The position numbers were made by a program, and so were the translations under genes. Below the pieces are notes generated by a model. That model was not told the DNA's origin, made no database searches, and saw only the letters and a list, made by a program, of their open reading frames with translations. DNA of 64,000 bases, taken from assembly GCA_039810885.1 (NCBI GenBank), contig JBDHXV010000002.1:58109-122108 (forward strand). The letters run 5' to 3'. How positions within the stretch are numbered: the first letter of the stretch is position 1; the number at the start of each line of letters is the position of its first letter. Source of the DNA: BJGO01 sp039810885. GTDB taxonomy: Bacteria > Bacteroidota > Bacteroidia > Chitinophagales > UBA10324. Of this stretch, positions 9,125 to 17,195 are shown one piece after another.

Positions 9125-9149
9125 TAGAATCAGATAGATTATGATTCTA
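9125..9149. promoter_or_regulatory. Inverted repeat in the moaA leader
   Basis: TAGAATCA at 9125-9132 and TGATTCTA at 9142-9149 are perfect 8-bp arms around a 9-nt centre. If transcription starts about 6 nt after the -7 element at 9156-9163, this hairpin forms the very 5' end of the moaA mRNA. It could be an operator, an mRNA-stabilising hairpin, or the terminator of the nar/hemerythrin operon that ends at 9189. No poly-U tract follows, so termination is the weakest option. Confidence 0.45.
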
Positions 9150-9155
9150 CAGTAA

Positions 9156-9163
9156 CAAAGATA
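9156..9163 (-). promoter_or_regulatory. -7 promoter element for the Moco operon
   Basis: On the minus strand this reads TATCTTTG, an exact match to the Bacteroidota -7 consensus TAnnTTTG. It lies 69 bp upstream of the moaA start codon. A clear -33 TTG element at the usual distance was not identified. Confidence 0.6.
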
Positions 9164-9188
9164 ATGCACACAACACGGAAATTATATT

Positions 9189-9863
9189 CTAAAGGTCAAT
9201 GGAGAAATATTTATTTAATAGTATTTTCAGGCGCGCTGTTTCTTGTTCGCTCATATTTTGATGCGCTAATGCAAAGACTACATTATCCTCTCTGAAAATA
9301 TGAAGGCGTAACAGTTCCACTAAAGCCGAACCTTGCTCAATGGCCATATCTGCTATGATAGCTCGTGAACTCAAATCGGTTAATCGAGAGGCGATGCCCA
9401 TCAAGCTAAAACATAATGCAGCCAGTTGCATAACCTTAATGTGATCATCTTCCATCATATCTACTGCGGTTTCAGGAATGCTCCCCGATGAATGTTCCCC
9501 TATGTTCAGCAGGCAGTCATGTAATATTGGAAAAAGAACCCGCTCTTCTTTTAAATGATGTAGCACTATTTTATCATCCAGGAATTGAAAGAACGAAGCG
9601 AGTGTTTGGTTTAACTCTTTAGTAATTCCACTTTGTCTAATGCCGAGCAATGCTGCTTCAAACTTTTCTATTTCTTTTAAAATAATCTGATGCTCATCGC
9701 ATAGGTGTTTTAATACCGGAGATAATTCATCATACGGAACGGCTTTAATGCTTGGCGGACGGTAAGCATCCGGTGGATCCATAGGAGAATACTCTGCTTT
9801 GCCATTTGTGTCTTTCTCTACGTTTCTTTTGAGATAATCTGCTTCTGAAAAAATGTTATCCAT
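9189..9863 (-). CDS. Hemerythrin-domain protein
   Basis: A 224-residue, mostly helical protein with an HHE-type di-iron site. Candidate ligands are in HLCDEHQIILKEIE, HHLKEERVLFPIL, MMEDDHIKVMQL and HIFREDNVVFALAH. An N-terminal tail of about 50 residues is rich in Pro and Asp and looks disordered. No signal peptide is seen, so it is probably cytoplasmic. Hemerythrin-like proteins bind O2 or NO, or repair iron-sulfur centres (YtfE type). As the last gene of the nitrate respiration operon it may protect against NO formed from nitrite; this is inference. Confidence 0.8.
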   Translation of the reverse strand: MDNIFSEADYLKRNVEKDTNGKAEYSPMDPPDAYRPPSIKAVPYDELSPVLKHLCDEHQIILKEIEKFEAALLGIRQSGITKELNQTLASFFQFLDDKIVLHHLKEERVLFPILHDCLLNIGEHSSGSIPETAVDMMEDDHIKVMQLAALCFSLMGIASRLTDLSSRAIIADMAIEQGSALVELLRLHIFREDNVVFALAHQNMSEQETARLKILLNKYFSIDL

Positions 9864-9884
9864 GATATAATTTGTTTTTAATGT

Positions 9885-10298
9885 TTAAAATTTGTATCCA
9901 ACAACTGGAGCTGCGTACCATACGTTTTTAACTGAGTAACACACACACCCCGCTACGATATGATGATAAGATGCCTGTGCTCCTACTCCTGTAAAGATTG
10001 CCAACGGAGTTTTATCCAGCTTTTTGTCATAATTAATATTGCATTTAACGGATGGAAACATTCCAATATTTATGGCCACTTTATTTACTCCGAATTTTAT
10101 ACTTGGTCCTCCAAAAGTTAAAAAGAAATTTGGCGACAGCGTTATTGTAGCATAGCCTAACGTAATTTGCCCTGCTAAATCAAACTTTACTTTTGGTTGC
10201 TTGGGATTTGTTTGAACATCTTGTCCTTTCATTATTTTAGCTTGTATAAGACTTATTACCAGAAGTATGATTATAGGAATTAATTTTTCTCTTTTCAC
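9885..10298 (-). CDS. Small secreted protein of unknown function
   Basis: A 137-residue protein starting with GTG at 10298. The N-terminus KREKLIPIIILLVISLIQ is a likely signal sequence. The rest is rich in alternating hydrophobic residues and Gly, such as ITLGYATITLSPNFFLTFGG, which suggests beta strands of a small outer-membrane or periplasmic barrel-like fold. I do not recognise a family. It lies 2 bp before the TDT gene end and 21 bp upstream of the hemerythrin gene, inside the nar operon. Confidence 0.6.
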   Translation of the reverse strand: MKREKLIPIIILLVISLIQAKIMKGQDVQTNPKQPKVKFDLAGQITLGYATITLSPNFFLTFGGPSIKFGVNKVAINIGMFPSVKCNINYDKKLDKTPLAIFTGVGAQASYHHIVAGCVCYSVKNVWYAAPVVGYKF

Positions 10299-10299
10299 A

Positions 10300-11394
10300 T
10301 TATTTTGTTTTAAAACTTAGTTCGGGATAAAAAATTTGTGATATCAATCTTCTGATAAATCCAATAAATGTAGCACCCCAGGCTGCTAACGCGATATATA
10401 TAAAATAATGCGGAATAGGAAACAGAAAATCGAGTTCCATAGCTTTTGCCATTTCATACGTGCAAGCAGTATACATACCCAGCGGAAAGACGGCTCCCCA
10501 ATAGAGTGGATCGTAGGTAAGTGGGAATTTTTTATATACATGTCTCCAGATAGCCAAAATAATGAGCATTGGAATCCACCAACTACCCGTGGCCCAGTAA
10601 AAGATAGTGAAGCCCTTCAAGAAAGCCAATGTGGAATGGAGAAAAGGGGCATTAGGTGTATTGATGATTAATAAAGAACCTGCCAGTACAGAGATTGCCA
10701 TAGCTCCCATATTAATCCAGTATGGCGGAGTTAAGTCTCCTGGAGAGAATTTGTAAAATGTATAACGATAAAATATTAACGAAATCATCCAGATGTACAA
10801 CATCCCGCCCCAAAGCCACATGCTAAAAGCAAAGAAATTCAAGATGAGTTTATAATCCAGAAAATGCATGGATAGTTTTGAACTCAATACTGCAATACTC
10901 TGCGTTGAAACCACTGCGAGTAACCAAGCTCCATTAATTCCTTTTGCAAATGAGGGTTTCTCACTCTTAATGGTCAAGTTAGTAAAAATCGTATAGGTAA
11001 TAATTAACCAAAGCAATACCGCAATGACCCAAAGAAATGCGGCTATATAATAACTTGAAGTTAGTTGAATGTACAGCGTGCCCAATAAACTTGTTGCAGC
11101 AACCGTGGTAAAGAATCCCATACCGGTAACATGGTCTAATAGATCTTGAAGAATGCGCTCTTTATACCAAATCAATCGTAGTGCTGTGCAGCAACAAAGA
11201 AGGATATATAGAACAATGTTCAACCAAAACAATGGATACGCAATGAAATTCATTCCTAAGAATGAAGATGCCCCCGACACGATTCCTGTTGCCATTACCA
11301 TAGCAAAGTATCCCGGAGATAAATTACTTATCATCACTTTAATTTGTGACCAGGCACTGTTCGAAGCAATGGGATTATTTATCGAGGTATTCAT
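10300..11394 (-). CDS. TDT/SLAC1-family transporter or anion channel
   Basis: A 364-residue membrane protein with about ten hydrophobic helices. The start of the first helix, LSPGYFAMVMATGIVSGASS, and the later GSWWIPMLIILAIWRHVYKK and WGAVFPLGMYTACTYEMAKA are typical of the TehA/SLAC1 (tellurite-resistance/dicarboxylate, TDT) family. Members are anion channels or export sulfite, malate or tellurite. Placed between narK and the hemerythrin in the nar operon, it might pass nitrite or another small anion. That substrate is a guess from context. Confidence 0.83.
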   Translation of the reverse strand: MNTSINNPIASNSAWSQIKVMISNLSPGYFAMVMATGIVSGASSFLGMNFIAYPLFWLNIVLYILLCCCTALRLIWYKERILQDLLDHVTGMGFFTTVAATSLLGTLYIQLTSSYYIAAFLWVIAVLLWLIITYTIFTNLTIKSEKPSFAKGINGAWLLAVVSTQSIAVLSSKLSMHFLDYKLILNFFAFSMWLWGGMLYIWMISLIFYRYTFYKFSPGDLTPPYWINMGAMAISVLAGSLLIINTPNAPFLHSTLAFLKGFTIFYWATGSWWIPMLIILAIWRHVYKKFPLTYDPLYWGAVFPLGMYTACTYEMAKAMELDFLFPIPHYFIYIALAAWGATFIGFIRRLISQIFYPELSFKTK

Positions 11395-11437
11395 GGTTGC
11401 TAATGTCTAACCTTATCTTGAAACATAAGCAATCTGT

Positions 11438-12931
11438 CTAATTATTTTTTGGCGCTTTATTCATAGCAGCCACAGCAAGGCGTTGAAGAACTAAGCATAT
11501 AATTGCTATAACGGTTAAAAATAACCAGCATGTAGTCCAAACCCCTGTAGCACTGAGTAAATAACCAAAGAGTATCGGATTGATAAAACCCCCAAGCCCT
11601 CCTATTACTCCTACAATGCCGCCAACTGTTCCAATACTTGATGGATAATAGTCGGAAATATATTTAAACACTGCAGCCGTTCCTAACCCCATCATAATGG
11701 CAAGTAAGAACACGATGCTAAAGAAAATCCAGCGGTTTGCCTGAAAATAAATATGTGTTACTCCTTTTGCAAGTAATTGTCCTTTGCTGATTACATCGCC
11801 TTCTTTCACTTGGGTCTCTTGCCAGGATGAAGCGTCTGGGAATAATAGAAAACCTTCCTCATTATTATGAATGCCGAACCGTATCATTGTATGAGCCTCA
11901 CCGTAATGTTTGGATTGTACAGGGTAATTCATTTCATCCACAACGATTAAGCTATCCGAAGCAAATGTTACTTTACCTCCTTTTGCAGCCATTATTCCCT
12001 GCCCGGGTGCTTCAATTTCCATTCGAGGAACTAATAAAAAAATCAGAAGGATTATGCAATCTCCAAACACCCAAAGCAAAACCATGCGCGCACCAAACTT
12101 ATCTGAAAGCCATCCGCCAACAATTCGAATAATACCTGCAGGGAAGTTAAATGCAGTTACCATAAAGCCTGCAGTAACAATAGACATAGAATATACATTG
12201 ACGTAGTATGGAATGAGCCATTGTGCCAGGGCGACGATACTGCCAAATACAAAATAATAATAAAGCCCAAAACGCCACACTCTTGTTTCTTTTAGCGGCA
12301 ACAGCCTTTGCCCCATAGTCTTTACATCTGCAGGTTTCTTATTTGATGTTCCAAGGAAAAAAATAACAGCAACAATAATCAACATTAGCGCATACCATTG
12401 AGGCAAGGTACGCCACGCTTCAAGGTTGGCACCCTCTTGAGTCAAGTTTTTCAATAAGGATGGTGCTAATAAGGTTGTTAATGAAGCTCCCATATTCCCC
12501 GCACCAAAAATTCCTAAGACGGTACCTTGTTTTTCTTTGGGATACCACAAAGCGGTATAAGCAACTCCGGCAGCAAAGCTGCTGCCTGCAATTCCGAACC
12601 CAAAACTGTAAATTAAAAATGAAGAATAATCATTTGCATGAGATAATAAAAACATAGGGATAGCAGCAATTAAGAGTATGGCAGTCATCACCCATCGACC
12701 TCCAAATTTATCTGTCAACATACCAACAGGAAGCCGAAGAACAGCACCTACCAATACCGGCACGCCCAATAACCATCCCACCTGAACCGAACTCCATTTA
12801 AAGATTCCGTTATTTACTAAAAAGGTAACCAAGACACCATTCATCATCCATGCAGCGAAACATACTGTAAATGCTAACGTGGTTAAGATTAACATTCGAT
12901 GTGAAGTGGCTGTTTTTAACGGAGCATTCAT
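11438..12931 (-). CDS. narK: NarK-type nitrate/nitrite MFS transporter with inserted soluble domain
   Basis: A 497-residue major facilitator protein. Family signatures are FAAWMMNGVLVTFLVNNGIF, LLGVPVLVGAVLRLPVGMLT, GFGIAGSSFAAGVAYTALWY and IFGAGNMGASLTTLLAP, the last being a glycine-rich nitrate signature; IGTVGGIVGVIGGLGGF is the second one. Residues about 302-398 form a hydrophilic insert between two membrane helices. The insert ends with VKEGDVISKGQLLAKG, which resembles half a biotinyl/lipoyl-like sandwich. It imports nitrate for, or exports nitrite from, the NarGHI enzyme encoded upstream in the same operon. Confidence 0.9.
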   Translation of the reverse strand: MNAPLKTATSHRMLILTTLAFTVCFAAWMMNGVLVTFLVNNGIFKWSSVQVGWLLGVPVLVGAVLRLPVGMLTDKFGGRWVMTAILLIAAIPMFLLSHANDYSSFLIYSFGFGIAGSSFAAGVAYTALWYPKEKQGTVLGIFGAGNMGASLTTLLAPSLLKNLTQEGANLEAWRTLPQWYALMLIIVAVIFFLGTSNKKPADVKTMGQRLLPLKETRVWRFGLYYYFVFGSIVALAQWLIPYYVNVYSMSIVTAGFMVTAFNFPAGIIRIVGGWLSDKFGARMVLLWVFGDCIILLIFLLVPRMEIEAPGQGIMAAKGGKVTFASDSLIVVDEMNYPVQSKHYGEAHTMIRFGIHNNEEGFLLFPDASSWQETQVKEGDVISKGQLLAKGVTHIYFQANRWIFFSIVFLLAIMMGLGTAAVFKYISDYYPSSIGTVGGIVGVIGGLGGFINPILFGYLLSATGVWTTCWLFLTVIAIICLVLQRLAVAAMNKAPKNN

Positions 12932-12974
12932 TTTCGTTATTTTATTGTGATTTCATAGAGAGTGATAAAGATTA

Positions 12975-13607
12975 TTACAAATTATATCGAAATATGGAAT
13001 CTATATCTGTAGTACTACTAATGATTGGAGCTATCTCTTTGATTCTGCCGGTGCAACAATCGAACACCCAGGGATGTATTTGCAGCGTTCCATTTTTCCA
13101 AGCGCGCTGTACAATGCGTGTCTTTGCCAAATTGCGTGCTTGTTCTATTACATTCAATTCAACGAGGCGTTGTTCTCTTTGGTCAGTATCAATTATTATT
13201 TCAAGTTCCTTTTTATGTTTGGCATATACTTCTTTAATGCTGCGTAACCAATTGTTTACAAATCCGAAATCTGTATTTTGTATTGCTGCATTAACCCCTC
13301 CGCAGCCATAATGTCCACAAATGATTACGTGTTTCACTCGCAGGATATCTACTGCATAGTATAATACGCTAAGCAGATTCATATCGGTTTGTATTACCAC
13401 ATTGGCAATATTGCGGTGAACAAATATTTCTCCCGGATGTGTTAAGGTTACTTCATTTGCTGGTACGCGACTGTCAGAGCAGCCTATCCATAAATATTCG
13501 GGCGATTGCCCTTGAGAAAGCTCTTTGAAATAATTTGCATTCTCTTTCTTCTTCGCCAAAGACCATTGACGATTATTTCGTAGTAATCTTTGATAGCTTT
13601 CTTTCAT
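12975..13607 (-). CDS. Beta-class carbonic anhydrase
   Basis: A 210-residue zinc enzyme that interconverts CO2 and bicarbonate. Zinc ligands are in CSDSRVPANEVT (Cys, and the Asp/Arg dyad) and in ICGHYGCGGVNAA (His, Cys). HPGEIFVHRNIANVV is also characteristic. The length is standard for the class and there is no signal peptide, so it is cytoplasmic. It sits between narK and a small membrane-protein gene, 8 bp from the latter, so it is co-transcribed with the nitrate reductase genes. Its link to nitrate respiration is not obvious; pH or bicarbonate balance is possible. Confidence 0.92.
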   Translation of the reverse strand: MKESYQRLLRNNRQWSLAKKKENANYFKELSQGQSPEYLWIGCSDSRVPANEVTLTHPGEIFVHRNIANVVIQTDMNLLSVLYYAVDILRVKHVIICGHYGCGGVNAAIQNTDFGFVNNWLRSIKEVYAKHKKELEIIIDTDQREQRLVELNVIEQARNLAKTRIVQRAWKNGTLQIHPWVFDCCTGRIKEIAPIISSTTDIDSIFRYNL

Positions 13608-13614
13608 AACCTGA

Positions 13615-14076
13615 TCACTTCTTAGATTCCGTTACTCGTTTATTAAAATCTATTCTCCCTTCGTCCAAATATTTTTCTGAATATCGAATCATGTATTTCC
13701 CATCGGGCACTGTAATACTGTCTTCGGATATGGGATAAAACGTGTTACATCTTATATACGTTTTACCATTAATCTCATATTTAAACTCAACGCCTTGCCC
13801 TAAGCCTGTTACAGTGCATAAGCCTAAGGTTACTCCCTCTACATATTGATTGCTATTTAACAAAGCTGACTCGATGAGAAACTCTTTTAATATGAAATAA
13901 TCTGCAGTAACTAATGCCAGAAGAATGGCCGCGCTAATTATTCTCCTAACCAGCTCCTTTAATCGAATAATGCGGACAACGTTGAAAATTAAACCAATCG
14001 TAACAAGACATATCAAAACGGATTTAACAATCTGACTGATTATTAATTGCTCGTCTGTTACGATATAGAGCAACAT
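13615..14076 (-). CDS. Small membrane protein of unknown function
   Basis: A 153-residue protein with two N-terminal hydrophobic helices (about 14-33 and 44-64) followed by a soluble part containing KYEINGKTYIRCNTFYPISE and MIRYSEKYLDEGRIDF. The soluble part resembles a short beta-rich domain. No family was recognised. It lies directly between narI (4 bp gap) and the carbonic anhydrase gene (7 bp gap), so it belongs to the nar operon. Confidence 0.6.
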   Translation of the reverse strand: MLLYIVTDEQLIISQIVKSVLICLVTIGLIFNVVRIIRLKELVRRIISAAILLALVTADYFILKEFLIESALLNSNQYVEGVTLGLCTVTGLGQGVEFKYEINGKTYIRCNTFYPISEDSITVPDGKYMIRYSEKYLDEGRIDFNKRVTESKK

Positions 14077-14079
14077 GGC

Positions 14080-14808
14080 TTAGTTATTTTTGGGACGTTG
14101 CACAGACCAAGGTGTTCGTGGTGCACGAATAGCTGTTCTTCTCCAGTTCCAACGTACTTGCTGATAGGGACGCCATAAATAATTCAATGGATATACAAGC
14201 ATGTGAATAAGCCTTGAGTAGGGCAATAAAGCGATAATCGTGAATGCGCCAATAATGTGAATCTTAACTGCCCATGGTAACAAAGAAACTGCACTTATAT
14301 CCGGCTCAAATTTAAAGATTGAGTATAGGTAGGGCGTTAGCAATGTAGAAAACCACGATGAACCCCAACGAAAATTATAGGCTATCCATAGACCAAAGAA
14401 AGTTTGTGTAATGAGTAACAGATAAATAACCAAATCCATTTTATTGGTAACTGATTTAAGTCGTGGGGTGGTGTATCTTCTTATTAATAGATTAATTAAC
14501 CCAATCAACATGCTGATACCAAAAATGAATGCGGTAATTTCAAGAATCATTAAGCGAATAGGCTGGCTGTTCCAAGCCAATACTGTGCTTGGGAAAAGAA
14601 ACGCCGTTAGGTGCCCAAAGAATAAAAAGAAGACTCCCCAGTGAAAAGGTACGGAGCCATAAAACAGTCTTCTTCCTTCTAAGAATTGAGAAGATAGCGA
14701 CGATACCTGAAATCCACTATACTTATAGCGATAGATAGATCCGGTTAGGAATAATGCCAGAGCGATGTAGGGCAATGCTATGAGAAAAAAATTGTTAAGT
14801 GCATCCAT
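14080..14808 (-). CDS. narI: Respiratory nitrate reductase gamma subunit (cytochrome b)
   Basis: A 242-residue membrane cytochrome b with five helices. The four haem ligands are H56 and H66 in the second helix (VPFHWGVFFLFFGH) and H184 and H202 near the end (VKIHIIGAFTIIALLPYSRL then IH). The spacings of 10 and 18 match E. coli NarI (56/66 and 187/205). NarI oxidises quinol and feeds electrons to NarH. The C-terminus after the last helix is basic (RPYQQVRWNWRR) and would lie in the cytoplasm. It is 18 bp after narJ. Confidence 0.95.
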   Translation of the reverse strand: MDALNNFFLIALPYIALALFLTGSIYRYKYSGFQVSSLSSQFLEGRRLFYGSVPFHWGVFFLFFGHLTAFLFPSTVLAWNSQPIRLMILEITAFIFGISMLIGLINLLIRRYTTPRLKSVTNKMDLVIYLLLITQTFFGLWIAYNFRWGSSWFSTLLTPYLYSIFKFEPDISAVSLLPWAVKIHIIGAFTIIALLPYSRLIHMLVYPLNYLWRPYQQVRWNWRRTAIRAPRTPWSVQRPKNN

Positions 14809-14826
14809 GTCAGATGATTTTAAATT

Positions 14827-15600
14827 TTATTGTTCAATATTTAATTCATTCTCTATGTTACCACCAAAATCCTTTGGTGCATTATCGTGCGAGCAACTTC
14901 CACAGGCCATACCCGGCGTCGCTGCTTCAGGCGTTTTTGTTTCTTGCGTTAACTCATCTATTGGTATGTAGCCAAAGTCATGCGTTAACATAATAAATAA
15001 TGCCTGTAATAGGGATTGGTAAACTGTTCTGTAGTCTTGAGAATATTCAATGACTGTTTTTAGATGTTTTTTATAGACTTCATCTTTCTTCGTCACTTTT
15101 TTGTTGTCAAACTCTCCAATCATTTTCTCCACGGCAGGTATGATGAGCATAAGCGCCATCTCTTCCCGCAATTGTATATCACTCAGCTTTGGCAATAAGC
15201 GCAACACATTGGGCAAGTGGTCAGATAATTCTGTTTCGCAAACATTTTTTGCCTCACGATGTTCACGGTTCAGGTGTACTAATAATTGGCCTCTCTTATA
15301 ATCTTCGCCAAACAAAATAAAACCTATATCTAATGTGGTTATTGCCTGTACATCAAAAGAGCGAAGATATAACTCCTGAATATCGGTAAGCGATGCCTGA
15401 TTAATAAATGTCATATAGCGATTCATTGCCTCAGCAGCTTCGGGTAGTGCTGCTAAAAGGTGTTGATGTATCTCTCTTACCCGAGTAATGTGTGAACTGT
15501 AATGAGGGTAGATAAATAAATCAGCAATCATTCCATAATCAACTGAAAGCGTATGAATCGTGCTGTTTTTCTCTTCTGTTGTAACTACTGATGTCTCCAT
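14827..15600 (-). CDS. narJ: Nitrate reductase assembly chaperone
   Basis: A 257-residue, largely helical TorD/NarJ-family protein needed for cofactor loading of NarG and membrane attachment. Family features include IADLFIYPHYSSHITRVREI, LYLRSFDVQAITTLDIGFIL, FGEDYKRGQLLVHLNREH and LSDHLPNVLRLLPKL. The C-terminus has a short cysteine stretch, GMACGSCSHD, not needed in the family. The order narGHJI is conserved here, with a 19-bp gap from narH. Confidence 0.93.
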   Translation of the reverse strand: METSVVTTEEKNSTIHTLSVDYGMIADLFIYPHYSSHITRVREIHQHLLAALPEAAEAMNRYMTFINQASLTDIQELYLRSFDVQAITTLDIGFILFGEDYKRGQLLVHLNREHREAKNVCETELSDHLPNVLRLLPKLSDIQLREEMALMLIIPAVEKMIGEFDNKKVTKKDEVYKKHLKTVIEYSQDYRTVYQSLLQALFIMLTHDFGYIPIDELTQETKTPEAATPGMACGSCSHDNAPKDFGGNIENELNIEQ

Positions 15601-15619
15601 TATTGTCTATTGAATAATT

Positions 15620-17170
15620 TTAAGAACCTCTTTTGACTTTGCTCTTGATGCCAAATCCGGTTGAGCCTTTCACATCACCGGTGAAATCAAGCATCTCTAT
15701 GGCTTGTTCTCTGTGTGCCGGCGGGATTACAAAGCGATCCTCAAATTTTGCCAACGCAGTCAGATAAAAAATGCCATCCGCTTGTTCAGCCGTCAACCCG
15801 GCATCAGCTAATACCGTATCGGCCTTTTCATCGCTTACATCGCCTACGGTTTTTCTTCTGCGGTGAATACGAACAGCCATTAACTTTCTCCATTTGTCTT
15901 TTATTTTCTCTTCGTCACCAACACTTAGCATATTAGCCAAATATTTCATTGGAAATCTAACCTGATCTAAACTGCCCCATAGCTCTTTCGTACTTGTATC
16001 ATAGAGCCAGTTATCATCCCAATACTTAGCCATTGGATTCATTTTTTTACTGTCTTCGGTGTTGTCCACTTGTTTTAAAGAAGCCATTACGGGTAACAGG
16101 GGTGGTACATAGAATAACATTGGTAAGGTGCGGAATTCTGCATGTAAAGGCAGGGCGAGTTTCCATTCCTTTACATATTTATACACCGGAGAAGACTGTG
16201 CCGCATGTATGGTAGAATCGGCAACGCCATTGATCTTAGCCGCACGAATAACTTCTTCATCAAATGGATCCAGTATCATATCCCGATGAGCATCTATGAG
16301 TTGATGATCATCAAGATGTACGGTGTCTTTTATCTTATCTGCATCATATAGTAAAACACCGAGATATCGAATTCTTCCAACACATGAGTGCATACATGCC
16401 GGAGCTAACCCTGCTTCTAATCTTGGGAAGCATAGAATACATTTTTCTGATTTCCCTGTGTGCCAGTTATAATATGATTTCTTGTAGGGGCAAGCCGTAA
16501 CGCACATACGCCAAGCACGGCATACCTCCTGATTAATTAACACTACACCATCTTCGCCTCTTTTATAGATAGCTCCTGATGGGCATGATGCGACACAAGC
16601 AGGGTTTAAACAGTGGTTGCAAATACGTGGTAAATAGAAGAAGGCCATCCGTTCCAATTGGAACATCACCTCTTGTTCAGCAGCACTAAGATTTTGCAGG
16701 TTCGGGTCATTTCTTCCATAATCTATAGTGCCACTCAAATCATCGTCCCAGTTAGGTCCCATTTTTATGTCAATAGGCTCACCGGTAATTAGAGAAACTG
16801 GACGTGCTGTAGGTTGTACTTCTCCTTCCGGTGCTTCAATGAGGTCAAGATATTTATATGTAAACGGCTCATAATAGTCATCTATCACCGGAAGATTGGG
16901 GTTGTAGAAAATATTAGTTAAACCTCTGCGTTTTCCTGCTCCTTTTAGAGACACCGTACCGTTTTTCTTTTGCCATCCTCCCTTATAGATACTCTGATCT
17001 TCCCACTTTGTGGGATAGCCTGTACCTGGCTTAGTTTCCACGTTATTCCACCACATGTATTCGGCGCCTTTTCGGTCGGTCCAAATGTTTTTACATGCGA
17101 TTGAGCAGGTGTGACATCCGATACATTTGTCCAGATGAAAAACCATTGATATTTGCGAGCGAACATTCAT
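15620..17170 (-). CDS. narH: Respiratory nitrate reductase beta subunit (iron-sulfur protein)
   Basis: A 516-residue ferredoxin-type subunit carrying four Fe-S clusters. The first cluster motif is C16, C19, C22, C26 (CIGCHTCSIACKNIW). The others are CNHCLNPACVASCPSGAIYK, CRAWRMCVTACPYKKSYYNW, whose Trp marks the [3Fe-4S] centre, and CILCFPRLEAGLAPACMHSC. Length and motif order match E. coli NarH (512). Electrons pass from NarI through it to NarG. It starts 25 bp after narG. Confidence 0.97.
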   Translation of the reverse strand: MNVRSQISMVFHLDKCIGCHTCSIACKNIWTDRKGAEYMWWNNVETKPGTGYPTKWEDQSIYKGGWQKKNGTVSLKGAGKRRGLTNIFYNPNLPVIDDYYEPFTYKYLDLIEAPEGEVQPTARPVSLITGEPIDIKMGPNWDDDLSGTIDYGRNDPNLQNLSAAEQEVMFQLERMAFFYLPRICNHCLNPACVASCPSGAIYKRGEDGVVLINQEVCRAWRMCVTACPYKKSYYNWHTGKSEKCILCFPRLEAGLAPACMHSCVGRIRYLGVLLYDADKIKDTVHLDDHQLIDAHRDMILDPFDEEVIRAAKINGVADSTIHAAQSSPVYKYVKEWKLALPLHAEFRTLPMLFYVPPLLPVMASLKQVDNTEDSKKMNPMAKYWDDNWLYDTSTKELWGSLDQVRFPMKYLANMLSVGDEEKIKDKWRKLMAVRIHRRRKTVGDVSDEKADTVLADAGLTAEQADGIFYLTALAKFEDRFVIPPAHREQAIEMLDFTGDVKGSTGFGIKSKVKRGS

Positions 17171-17195
17171 ACTGTACTTGATTTAAATTATTTTT

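Noticed and set aside
9186..9199. Half palindrome with GGTCAA upstream of the moaA promoter
   Set aside because: Only one half site matches and it overlaps the end of the hemerythrin gene.
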